DNA of 64,000 bases, taken from Rothia kristinae NBRC 15354. GTDB taxonomy: Bacteria > Actinomycetota > Actinomycetes > Actinomycetales > Micrococcaceae. The position numbers were made by a program, and so were the translations under genes. Of this stretch, positions 56,598 to 64,000 are shown one piece after another. Position 1 is the stretch's first letter; every line of letters begins with the position of its first letter. The stretch spans positions 48,606 to 112,605 of the forward strand of contig NZ_BCSM01000009.1 of NCBI RefSeq assembly GCF_001570865.1, written 5' to 3'. Under the pieces are notes generated by a model. It had not been told where the DNA came from and made no database searches. It saw nothing but the letters and a program-made list of their open reading frames with translations.

Positions 56598-56628
56598 CGG
56601 TCGGCGCGGGCAGCCCCCGCGCCGACCG
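56598..56628 (+). terminator. First terminator after tuf
   Basis: CGGTCGGCGCGGG pairs perfectly with CCCGCGCCGACCG across a five-base loop, 16 bases after the stop. Confidence 0.7.
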
Positions 56629-56638
56629 GATCTGCGAG

Positions 56639-56673
56639 AAGGCCCCGGCACACTTCAGGTGTGTCGGGGCCTT
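56639..56673 (+). terminator. Second terminator after tuf
   Basis: AAGGCCCCGGCACAC pairs with GTGTGTCGGGGCCTT (one G-T pair) over a five-base loop, immediately after the first hairpin. The doubled arrangement mirrors that behind rpoC. Confidence 0.75.
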
Positions 56674-56775
56674 CCCGCGTCCCCGGGCGCGTGCCGCGCG
56701 ATCGCCGGCCATGGGTCGCCGCCATCGCCCGCTGCCCTCGGTGGGTGTGTGTTCTACCACGAATCCCTCCAGCGC

Positions 56776-56805
56776 TTGCGGGCGGCTTGCCGGGCATGGC
56801 AGGAT
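56776..56805 (+). promoter_or_regulatory. Candidate S10-operon promoter
   Basis: TTGCGG (56776-56781), an 18-base spacer and CAGGAT (56800-56805). It lies in the 570-bp gap between tuf and rpsJ; after the tuf terminators this gap holds the promoter, a leader of about 340 bases with a small hairpin (CCGGAAG/CTTCCGG at 56852-56870), and imperfect repeats of AGCGCTTGC. No gene is visible in it. Confidence 0.4.
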
Positions 56806-57151
56806 GGAGAACGTTGTTCAAGCGCTTGCAGGCGTCGATGCGCCGCGTGCACCGGAAGTCCCGCTTCCGGCTCACGGCGGTGCGCTCCGCGCAAGCCACA
56901 ACGACCCGGTCCGAGATGTTCACGGCGTCTCCGCGCGCAGCGCGCGCGACACGCCCGAGTTCGGGGGTCGGTGCTTCGGCGAGGTGAGGAACCCGGAATC
57001 CGTCCGGATTCAGCTCGTGCGAAGCGGCGCCAGGATCCCGCAGCGATCGCCCCAGCGGCGAGCGGCTCGCGGGCGCTTGCCTGAAGACGCCACCACAAGG
57101 GACCGTCCGGTCCCATCACAGGGAAGTACTTGAAGAAAGAGAGTCCGACAG

Positions 57152-57460
57152 ATGGCGGGACAGAAAATCCGCATCCGGCTGAAGTCGTATGACCACGAGG
57201 TCATCGATTCCTCGGCTCGCAAGATCGTTGAGACGGTGACCCGCGCGGGCGCCACGGTGGTCGGCCCCGTGCCGCTGCCCACCGAGAAGAACGTGTACTG
57301 CGTGATCCGCTCGCCGCACAAGTACAAGGACAGCCGCGAGCACTTCGAGATGCGCACGCACAAGCGGCTGATCGACATCGTCGATCCCACGCCGAAGGCC
57401 GTCGACTCGCTCATGCGCCTCGACCTCCCGGCAGACGTGAACATCGAAATCAAGCTGTAA
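57152..57460 (+). CDS. rpsJ: 30S ribosomal protein S10
   Basis: The 102-residue protein is complete: [20 protein letters not shown], the [20 protein letters not shown] stretch and the long loop region [21 protein letters not shown]10 also acts as NusE in antitermination. It opens the S10 operon, preceded by a long leader; GAAAGAGAG lies before the ATG. Confidence 0.97.
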   Translation: MAGQKIRIRLKSYDHEVIDSSARKIVETVTRAGATVVGPVPLPTEKNVYCVIRSPHKYKDSREHFEMRTHKRLIDIVDPTPKAVDSLMRLDLPADVNIEIKL

Positions 57461-57476
57461 AGAGGATCGCATCCCC

Positions 57477-58133
57477 ATGACTAACCACTTCGAGCGCCAG
57501 GTGAAGGGCCTGCTGGGCACCAAGCTCGGCATGACCCAGGTCTGGGACGAGAACGGCAAGTTCGTGCCGGTGACCGTCGTCAAGGCCGACTCCAACGTCG
57601 TCACCCAGCTGCGCGACCAGGACACCGACGGCTACTCCGCGGTGCAGATCGGCTTCGGTGCGATCGATCCGCGCAAGGTCACCAAGCCCATGGCGGGGCA
57701 CTTCGAGAAGGCCGGGACCACCCCGCGCCGCCACCTCGTGGAGATCCGCACCGCGGACGCCTCCGAGTACTCCCTCGGCCAGGAGCTGAAGGTCGAGATG
57801 TTCGAGGCCGGCCAGAAGGTCGACGTCATCGGCAAGACCAAGGGCAAGGGCTTCGCCGGCGTCATGAAGCGCCACGGGTTCAAGGGCGTCTCCGCCTCCC
57901 ACGGTGCGCACAAGAACCACCGCAAGCCCGGGTCCATCGGCGGCGCCTCCTACCCCGCGCGCGTGTTCAAGGGCATGCGCATGGCCGGGCGGATGGGCAA
58001 CACCCGCCACACCACCCAGAACCTCACGATCCAGGGTGTCGACACCGAGAACAACGTGCTGCTGATCAAGGGCGCCGTCCCCGGCCCCAAGAACGGCGTC
58101 GTTCTGGTGCGCACCGCTGTGAAGGGAGCCTGA
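57477..58133 (+). CDS. rplC: 50S ribosomal protein L3
   Basis: The 218-residue protein starts after AGAGGATCG. The conserved part begins [20 protein letters not shown], and the extended loop that reaches the peptidyl-transferase center is seen as [20 protein letters not shown] and [20 protein letters not shown]. It follows rpsJ by 16 bases and precedes rplD by four. Confidence 0.97.
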   Translation: MTNHFERQVKGLLGTKLGMTQVWDENGKFVPVTVVKADSNVVTQLRDQDTDGYSAVQIGFGAIDPRKVTKPMAGHFEKAGTTPRRHLVEIRTADASEYSLGQELKVEMFEAGQKVDVIGKTKGKGFAGVMKRHGFKGVSASHGAHKNHRKPGSIGGASYPARVFKGMRMAGRMGNTRHTTQNLTIQGVDTENNVLLIKGAVPGPKNGVVLVRTAVKGA

Positions 58134-58137
58134 CACC

Positions 58138-58761
58138 ATGGCAGTCGAAACCCTGAACGTCGACCTGCCCGACGACGTCTTCGCGCTGGAGCCCAACACG
58201 GCTCTGCTGCACCAGGTCGTCATCGCGCAGCTGGCCGCCGCCCGCCAGGGCACCCACAAGGCCAAGAACCGCGGAGAGGTCTCCGGGGCCGGGCGCAAGC
58301 CCTTCAAGCAGAAGGGCACCGGCCGGGCCCGCCAGGGCTCCATCCGCGCCCCGCACATGACCGGCGGCGGGATCGTCCACGGGCCCGTCCCGCGCGACTA
58401 CTCCCAGCGCACCCCCAAGAAGATGAAGGCCGCGGCCCTGCGCCAGGCCCTCTCGGATCGGGCCGCCCACGGTCGCATCCACGTGGTCTCCTCCCTGGTG
58501 GACTCCGTGTCCACCAAGGCCGCGAAGGCCGCCCTGGCCGAGATCACCCCGCGCAAGAACGTCCTGGTGGTCATCGACCGCAAGGAGGACGCCGTCGCGC
58601 TGTCCGTGCGCAACCTGGTGAACGCCCACGTGCTCTACGCCGACCAGCTGAACACCTACGACGTGCTGCTGGCCGACGACGTGGTCTTCACCAAGGACGC
58701 CTACGACGTGTTCGTGGCCGTGGCCAGCAAGGCCGGAAAGAACCAGGAGGTCGCCCAGTGA
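58138..58761 (+). CDS. rplD: 50S ribosomal protein L4
   Basis: The 207-residue protein has the tunnel-loop motif [20 protein letters not shown] followed by [20 protein letters not shown], the region where macrolide-resistance changes arise in other species; here it reads as wild type. The globular part ends [16 protein letters not shown]. In enterobacteria L4 represses the S10 operon; whether the leader here responds to L4 is unknown. The stop overlaps the rplW GTG. Confidence 0.97.
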   Translation: MAVETLNVDLPDDVFALEPNTALLHQVVIAQLAAARQGTHKAKNRGEVSGAGRKPFKQKGTGRARQGSIRAPHMTGGGIVHGPVPRDYSQRTPKKMKAAALRQALSDRAAHGRIHVVSSLVDSVSTKAAKAALAEITPRKNVLVVIDRKEDAVALSVRNLVNAHVLYADQLNTYDVLLADDVVFTKDAYDVFVAVASKAGKNQEVAQ

Positions 58762-59060
58762 GCGCCACCATCAAGGATCCCCGTGACGTCATCATCGCCC
58801 CCGTCGTCTCGGAGAAGAGCTACGGCCTGATCGACGAAGGCAAGTACACCTTCGAGGTCGACCCCCGCTCGAACAAGTCCGAGATCAAGGACGCCGTGGA
58901 GCGCATCTTCGGCGTCAAGGTCTCGGGTGTGAACACCATCAACCGTGCCGGGAAGCGCAAGCGCACCCGCTTCGGCTGGGGAGCGCGCAAGAGCACCAAG
59001 CGTGCCGTCGTGACCCTGCGCGAAGGCAGCATCGACATCTTCGGCGGTCCGCAGGCCTGA
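58758..59060 (+). CDS. rplW: 50S ribosomal protein L23
   Basis: The GTG at 58758 overlaps the rplD stop (GTGA). The 100-residue protein has [40 protein letters not shown] and the basic segment [21 protein letters not shown]23 surrounds the exit tunnel and docks SRP and trigger factor. Confidence 0.96.
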   Translation: MSATIKDPRDVIIAPVVSEKSYGLIDEGKYTFEVDPRSNKSEIKDAVERIFGVKVSGVNTINRAGKRKRTRFGWGARKSTKRAVVTLREGSIDIFGGPQA

Positions 59061-59094
59061 GCCTGCGGAGACCACTTGAACGAGGAAGACAACT

Positions 59095-59931
<837 letters not shown>

Positions 59932-59943
59932 GGAGCCTGACAC

Positions 59944-60225
59944 ATGCCTCGCAGTCTGAAGAAGGGCCCTTTCGTCGATCAGCACCTCTACCTGAAGGTC
60001 GCCGCTCAGAACGACAAGGGCACCAAGAACGTCATCAAGACGTGGTCCCGCCGCTCGATGATCATCCCCGACATGCTCGGGCACACGATCGCCGTGCACG
60101 ACGGACGCAAGCACATCCCCGTGTTCATCACCGAGTCGATGGTCGGGCACAAGCTCGGCGAATTCGCTCCCACGCGGACCTTCCGCGGCCATGTGAAGGA
60201 CGACCGCAAGGGCAAGCGCCGCTAG
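59944..60225 (+). CDS. rpsS: 30S ribosomal protein S19
   Basis: The 93-residue protein starts [20 protein letters not shown] and has [20 protein letters not shown] and [20 protein letters not shown]19 binds 16S rRNA in the 30S head. It lies 12 bases after rplB, with AAGGAG as ribosome site. Confidence 0.97.
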   Translation: MPRSLKKGPFVDQHLYLKVAAQNDKGTKNVIKTWSRRSMIIPDMLGHTIAVHDGRKHIPVFITESMVGHKLGEFAPTRTFRGHVKDDRKGKRR

Positions 60226-60287
60226 GTCGGGTTCCCCCGATCCAGCAGCTCACGCTCTTCGGCTAGAAGACGAAAGAGAGATAGGCA

Positions 60288-60653
60288 ATGGAAGCCAAGG
60301 CATCTGCGCGCTACGTTCGCGTGACGCCTATGAAGGCCCGGCGCGTCGTCAACCTGATTCGTGGCAAGCAGGCGAATGAGGCTCTGGCGATTCTGAAGTT
60401 CGCCCCGCAGGGCGCTTCGGAGCCGGTGTTCAAGATCGTGGAGTCCGCGGTGGCCAACGCCCGCCAGCTGGCTCAGCGCGACAGCGTCGCCTTCACGGAG
60501 GAGGACCTGTACGTGTCCGAGGCCTTCGTGGACGAGGGCCCCACCATGAAGCGGTTCCAGCCGCGGGCCCAGGGGCGCGCGTACCGCATCAACAAGCGAA
60601 CCAGCCACATCACCGTGGTGCTCGCTACCCCGGAGAACGAGGAGGACCGCTAA
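60288..60653 (+). CDS. rplV: 50S ribosomal protein L22
   Basis: The 121-residue protein has [36 protein letters not shown] and the hairpin-loop region [20 protein letters not shown] that lines the exit tunnel. The loop reads as ordinary. GAAAGAGAGATAGG precedes the ATG. rpsC starts directly after its stop (TAAGTG). Confidence 0.97.
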   Translation: MEAKASARYVRVTPMKARRVVNLIRGKQANEALAILKFAPQGASEPVFKIVESAVANARQLAQRDSVAFTEEDLYVSEAFVDEGPTMKRFQPRAQGRAYRINKRTSHITVVLATPENEEDR

Positions 60654-61523
60654 GTGGGACAGAAGATCAACCCGCACGGATTCCGACTGGGGATCACCAC
60701 GGACCACAAGTCGCACTGGTTCGCTGACTCCACCAAGGAAGGCCAGCGCTACAAGGACTTCGTTCGTGAGGACATCAAGATCCGCGAGCTCATGTCCAAG
60801 GGCATGGACCGCGCCGGCATCGCCAACGTCGAGATCGAGCGGACCCGGGACCGCGTGCGCGTGGACATCCACACCGCCCGCCCCGGCATCGTGATCGGCC
60901 GCCGCGGCGCCGAGGCCGACCGCATCCGCGGCGAGCTGGAGAAGCTCACCGGCAAGCAGATCCAGCTGAACATCCTCGAGGTCAACAACCCCGAGGTCAA
61001 CGCTCAGCTGGTCGCCCAGGGTGTGGCCGAGCAGCTGGCCTCCCGCGTGGCCTTCCGCCGCGCGATGAAGAAGGCCATCCAGTCCGCTCAGCGCGCCGGT
61101 GCCAAGGGCATCCGGATCCAGTGCGCCGGGCGTCTGGGTGGGGCCGAGATGTCCCGCTCGGAGTTCTACCGCGAGGGCCGCGTGCCCCTGCACACCCTGC
61201 GGGCGAACATCGACTACGGCTTCTTCGAGGCCAAGACCACCTTCGGCCGCATCGGCGTGAAGGTCTGGATCTACAAGGGCGACCTGACCGACAAGGAGCT
61301 GGCCGCCCAGCAGGTCGCGCAGGGCAACCGGCGCGGCGGCCGCGGCGGGGACCGTCGCGGCGGTGCCGGCGAGCGTCGCGGCGGCGAGCGCCGTCGTCGC
61401 GGGGCCTCCGCCGAGCATCGGCAGGAGCGGCGCACCGACAGCCAGCAGCCCCAGGGCGATGCGGCTCGCACCGGTGCCTCCGCGCAGGCCGAGACCACGA
61501 CCGCAGAGAATGGTGAGGCATAA
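60654..61523 (+). CDS. rpsC: 30S ribosomal protein S3 with long RGG-rich tail
   Basis: The GTG at 60654 begins the normal [22 protein letters not shown]-domain motif [20 protein letters not shown] and the C-terminal domain [31 protein letters not shown] are conserved. At 289 residues it is longer than E. coli S3 (233): after about residue 220 it carries a ~70-residue tail rich in Arg-Gly ([20 protein letters not shown]) and then Gln/Thr/Ala. Such tails occur in actinobacterial S3 but vary; this one should lie on the solvent side near the mRNA entry. Confidence 0.96.
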   Translation: MGQKINPHGFRLGITTDHKSHWFADSTKEGQRYKDFVREDIKIRELMSKGMDRAGIANVEIERTRDRVRVDIHTARPGIVIGRRGAEADRIRGELEKLTGKQIQLNILEVNNPEVNAQLVAQGVAEQLASRVAFRRAMKKAIQSAQRAGAKGIRIQCAGRLGGAEMSRSEFYREGRVPLHTLRANIDYGFFEAKTTFGRIGVKVWIYKGDLTDKELAAQQVAQGNRRGGRGGDRRGGAGERRGGERRRRGASAEHRQERRTDSQQPQGDAARTGASAQAETTTAENGEA

Positions 61524-61940
61524 ATGCTGATTCCCCGTCGCGTCAAGTACCGCAAGCAGCACCACCCCAAGCGCACCGGCGTCGCCAAGGGCGGCACCAC
61601 GGTGTCCTTCGGGGAGTGGGGCGTGCAGGCGCTGGCCCCGGCGTACGTGACCAACCGCCAGATCGAGGCGGCGCGTATCGCCATGACCCGCTACATCAAG
61701 CGCGGTGGCAAGGTCTGGATCAACATCTTCCCGGACCGCCCGCTGACCAAGAAGCCCGCCGAGACCCGCATGGGCTCCGGTAAGGGCTCCCCGGAATGGT
61801 GGGTCGCCAACGTCAAGCCCGGCCGCGTGCTCTTCGAGCTGTCCGGCGTCACCGATGAGGTGGCGAAGGAAGCCCTGCGCCTGGCCATCCACAAGCTCCC
61901 CATGAAGGCACGCATCGTGCGCCGCGAAGGTGGTGAATAG
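61524..61940 (+). CDS. rplP: 50S ribosomal protein L16
   Basis: The 138-residue protein starts directly after rps[61 protein letters not shown] and [20 protein letters not shown] are canonical. L16 organises the A-site side of the large subunit. Confidence 0.97.
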   Translation: MLIPRRVKYRKQHHPKRTGVAKGGTTVSFGEWGVQALAPAYVTNRQIEAARIAMTRYIKRGGKVWINIFPDRPLTKKPAETRMGSGKGSPEWWVANVKPGRVLFELSGVTDEVAKEALRLAIHKLPMKARIVRREGGE

Positions 61941-61942
61941 AA

Positions 61943-62266
61943 ATGGCAGTTGGATCGAAGGATCTGTCGATCGATCAGCTCGAGGACCTGGACTCCGCGG
62001 CTCTGGCCGAGAAGCTGCGTGAGTCTAAGGAGGAGCTGTTCAACCTCCGTTTCCAGAAGGCCACCGGCCAGCTCGAGAACCCGGGCCGCTTCAAGGCCGT
62101 CAAGCGCGACATCGCCCGCATCTACACGGTGCTGCGCGAGCGCGAGCTGGGCATCCGCCCCGAGGTCGAGGCCTCGGCCCCGGAAGCCTCGGACAAGAAG
62201 GCCGACAAGAAGGCCGCCAAGGCTGCGAAGAAGGCCGCGAAGGCCAGCGAAGGTGATGCCAAGTGA
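61943..62266 (+). CDS. rpmC: 50S ribosomal protein L29 with Lys/Ala tail
   Basis: The L29 core covers residues ~8-72 ([56 protein letters not shown]). A C-terminal extension of about 33 residues, rich in Lys and Ala ([18 protein letters not shown]), makes it 107 residues instead of the usual 60-70. The repeats of AAGGCC-type codons encode this tail. L29 sits near the tunnel exit. The stop overlaps the rpsQ GTG. Confidence 0.95.
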   Translation: MAVGSKDLSIDQLEDLDSAALAEKLRESKEELFNLRFQKATGQLENPGRFKAVKRDIARIYTVLRERELGIRPEVEASAPEASDKKADKKAAKAAKKAAKASEGDAK

Positions 62267-62535
62267 GTGAAGTCAAGACGGAAGAGCGCAACCTGCGCAA
62301 GACCCGCCGCGGCTACGTCGTCTCCGACAAGATGGACAAGACCGTCGTCGTCGAGGTCGAGGACCACGTCAAGCACGCGCTGTACGGTAAGGTCATGCGC
62401 CGCAGCTCCAAGGTGAAGGCTCACGACGAGCAGAACACCGCCGGCGTCGGCGACCTGGTGCGGATCATGGAGACCCGCCCGCTGTCCGCGACCAAGCGGT
62501 GGCGGATCGTGGAGATCCTGGAGCGGGCCAAGTAA
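62263..62535 (+). CDS. rpsQ: 30S ribosomal protein S17
   Basis: The GTG at 62263 overlaps the rpmC stop. The 90-residue protein has [40 protein letters not shown] and [21 protein letters not shown] strong terminator 50 bases later ends the S10 operon here, so rplN and the spc genes are not in the window. Confidence 0.97.
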   Translation: MSEVKTEERNLRKTRRGYVVSDKMDKTVVVEVEDHVKHALYGKVMRRSSKVKAHDEQNTAGVGDLVRIMETRPLSATKRWRIVEILERAK

Positions 62536-62584
62536 GCCCTGCGTCTCCGGGAGTGCGGTGCCCAGCGCGCCGTCTCCATCCCGT

Positions 62585-62624
62585 GAAGGAGCCCCTTCCC
62601 CGTCTGCGGGGGAGGGGCTCCTTC
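62585..62624 (+). terminator. Terminator of the S10 operon
   Basis: GAAGGAGCCCCTTCCCC pairs with GGGGAGGGGCTCCTTC around a short loop; stem of about 16 bp. It lies 49 bases after rpsQ. Confidence 0.8.
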
Positions 62625-62665
62625 GTGTCCTGCGTCGCATCTGCGTGACCCGGGGCTGCTATCGC

Positions 62666-62707
62666 TTGAAGCGAACGAATCCGCCGACTAAGGTGAGCCT
62701 GAGCTAA
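62666..62707 (+). promoter_or_regulatory. Promoter with DtxR/IdeR iron box before the siderophore-binding protein gene
   Basis: TTGAAG (62666-62671), a 17-base spacer and TAAGGT (62689-62694) form a promoter. Overlapping the -10, TAAGGTGAGCCTGAGCTAA (62689-62707) matches 14 of 19 positions of the DtxR/IdeR consensus TTAGGTTAGGCTAACCTAA, including both halves. Iron-loaded DtxR/IdeR bound here would block transcription, giving expression under iron starvation. Confidence 0.7.
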
Positions 62708-62729
62708 TCGATCACTCCGGGGAGCCTTC

Positions 62730-63767
62730 ATGCCCGTCATCGTCCCAGCCGGACCGCGCCGCACCGGGCGTCTGCGCACCCTCCTCGCCCTCCTGCTGGC
62801 ACTCCTGTGCGCCAGCGTGCTGGCCGGGTGCGGGTCCGACGCCGGGGACGCCGAGTCCGACTCCGCCGGGCCCACCCGCACCGTCAAGGACATCGAGGGC
62901 ACCGAGGTGCAGGTGCCGGAGAACCCGCAGCGGGTCGTGACCCTGTCCGAGCCGACCCTGGACGGGGCGCTGGCCCTGGGGGTCAAGCCCGTCGGGTCCG
63001 TGGCTGGGCGCGGGCAGTCCGGGGTGCCGCACTACCTGGCCGACAAGGCCGACGGGGTGAAGCTGCTGGGCAGCGTCTCGGAGCTGGACTACGAGGCCAT
63101 CGGCGCGATGGACCCGGACCTGATCCTGGTGGACGGCACCAGCGTGAACAACCGCCCGGACGTCCTGGAGATCCTGCGCAAGATCGCCCCGGTGGTGTTC
63201 ACCGGGTACGCCGGCGGACCCTGGGAGAAGAACTTCGATCGGGTGGCCGACGCGCTGAACCTGCAGGACAAGGCACGGCAGATCGAACAGGACTACCGCT
63301 CCACCGTGGAGCAGGACAAGCAGAAGCTGGCCGGTCGCTACGGGGACAAGACCTTCTCCATCGTGCGCTGGCAGGGCGGCGGAGCCTCCCTGATCCTCAA
63401 GGAGCTGCCTGCCGGCCGAGCCCTGACCGACCTCGGGCTCAAGCGCCCGCAGAACCAGGACCGCATGGGCCTGGGCCACTCCGACCCGGTCTCGCTGGAA
63501 AACCTGAACCAGATCGACGCCGACTACATGTTCTTCGGCACCCTGGGCGGATCCAGCCAGGACAACCCCAACGCCGGCGGCACCGCCGATCTCAGCGGCG
63601 CGCAGACCGCGCTGAAGGAAGCCGAGAAGGCCTCCGGCTTCACCGACCTGACCGCCTACAAGGACGGACACATCATCCCCGTGGACGGCTCCCGATGGAC
63701 CTCCACCGGCGGCCCGCTGCTGATGCAGGGCATCGTCGCCGACGTGATGAAGGACCTGGACCAGTGA
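62730..63767 (+). CDS. Iron-siderophore ABC transporter substrate-binding lipoprotein
   Basis: The ATG at 62730 follows GGGGAG. The 345-residue protein has a basic N-terminus, a hydrophobic segment (LRTLLALLLALLCASVLAGC) ending in a lipobox, LAGC, so it should be lipid-anchored outside the membrane. The mature part is a class III (FecB/FhuD-like) binding protein: RTVKDIEGTEVQVPENPQRV, LALGVKPVGSVAGRGQSG, LDYEAIGAMDPDLILVDG, and the helical backbone with EQDYRSTVEQDKQKLAGRY. It delivers ferric siderophore or heme to an ABC permease not seen in the window. The iron box upstream supports the role. Its stop overlaps the next possible start. Confidence 0.88.
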   Translation: MPVIVPAGPRRTGRLRTLLALLLALLCASVLAGCGSDAGDAESDSAGPTRTVKDIEGTEVQVPENPQRVVTLSEPTLDGALALGVKPVGSVAGRGQSGVPHYLADKADGVKLLGSVSELDYEAIGAMDPDLILVDGTSVNNRPDVLEILRKIAPVVFTGYAGGPWEKNFDRVADALNLQDKARQIEQDYRSTVEQDKQKLAGRYGDKTFSIVRWQGGGASLILKELPAGRALTDLGLKRPQNQDRMGLGHSDPVSLENLNQIDADYMFFGTLGGSSQDNPNAGGTADLSGAQTALKEAEKASGFTDLTAYKDGHIIPVDGSRWTSTGGPLLMQGIVADVMKDLDQ

Positions 63768-63814
63768 TCCGTCCGCTGTCCGCCCACCGCACCCCGAAGG
63801 AAGCCCCCGCCGCC

Positions 63815-64000
63815 GTGAACCGCCTCATCTCCCACCCGCTGCGTCTGGCCGTGGCCGCGCTGCTGACGCTGGCCCTGCTCCCGCCCGCGGGACTGCCGAG
63901 CCTGACCCCGGCCCATGCGGCCGAGGACGAGACCCAGACCGTGAAGGCCTCCGACGGCACGGCGACGGTGACCTCGGTGAAGACGGTCCGTGAGGGCGCC
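63815..64000 (+). CDS. Secreted protein, N-terminal part only (runs off the window)
   Basis: An open frame continues to the window end. A GTG at 63764 overlaps the preceding stop (GTGA), but the GTG at 63815 is preferred because it follows GAAGGAAG and begins a good signal peptide: NRLISHPLRLAVAALLTLAL, then LLPPAGLPSLTPAHA with cleavage likely after AHA. The visible mature part, EDETQTVKASDGTATVTSV, is too short to name. Its place directly behind an iron-regulated binding protein suggests a surface protein of iron or heme uptake, which is inference. Confidence 0.6.
   Translation, partial: MNRLISHPLRLAVAALLTLALLPPAGLPSLTPAHAAEDETQTVKASDGTATVTSVKTVREGA

Noticed and set aside
56659..57133. Several short frames in the tuf-rpsJ gap
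   Set aside because: Arg/Ser/Ala-rich products without ribosome sites, overlapping one another in three frames; the region looks like terminator plus leader.

Overview
The window is very GC-rich DNA, dense with genes and with strong G/C bias at third codon positions. It looks like a mycothiol-producing actinobacterium, most likely of the order Micrococcales (Micrococcaceae-like); the genus cannot be fixed from the sequence alone. The evidence is a mycothiol synthase gene (mshD) with a GlnR-type orphan regulator nearby, long tailed forms of S3 and L29, an acidic N-terminal extension on NusG, and many GTG/TTG starts. I see no rRNA, CRISPR array, insertion sequence, phage gene or defence system.

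Layout. (1) 1-9.4 kb: partial mshD, a class III aminotransferase, a VanW-family protein, glnR, two small membrane-protein genes, a nitrobindin-like FABP gene, ygfZ, pfkA and aspC. (2) 9.5-14.2 kb: the translation/transcription backbone begins with tRNA-Trp, secE, nusG, rplK, rplA, an L10-leader attenuator, rplJ and rplL. (3) 14.2-19.0 kb: a sucrose unit made of a GH32 hydrolase, a fused EIIBCA PTS permease and a LacI-type repressor, with matching palindromic operators in front of the hydrolase and the permease. (4) 19.1-24.9 kb: a glycine riboswitch, gcvP, gcvT and L-serine dehydratase; gcvH is not present. (5) 25.0-31.7 kb: a six-gene mevalonate operon (mevalonate kinase, diphosphomevalonate decarboxylase, phosphomevalonate kinase, type 2 IPP isomerase, HMG-CoA reductase, HMG-CoA synthase). 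Its gene order is the one known from terpenoid-producing Streptomyces, and every junction is a 4-nt overlap. (6) 31.7-39.6 kb: rpoB and rpoC. (7) 39.6-51.8 kb: a catabolic island for shikimate/quinate and protocatechuate, with a dehydroshikimate dehydratase-HPPD fusion (frameshifted in a C7 run), quinate/shikimate dehydrogenase, a ShiA-like transporter, pcaHGBLFIJ and an IclR regulator. (8) 51.8-62.6 kb: the str operon (rpsL, rpsG, fusA, tuf) and the S10 operon (rpsJ to rpsQ). (9) 62.7-64.0 kb: an iron-box-controlled siderophore-binding lipoprotein gene and the start of a secreted protein that runs off the window.

Taken together, a conserved ribosomal/RNA-polymerase backbone is interrupted by metabolic islands: 17.9 kb between rplL and rpoB, and 12.7 kb between rpoC and rpsL. 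The aromatic island would convert shikimate or quinate to protocatechuate and then to succinyl-CoA and acetyl-CoA. The mevalonate operon would convert acetoacetyl-CoA plus acetyl-CoA to IPP/DMAPP. I found no clearly undescribed system. The most unusual points are the Streptomyces-type mevalonate operon, the frameshift in the dehydroshikimate dehydratase fusion, the abnormal PcaG C-terminus, and several genes whose -10 box places the mRNA start on the start codon.
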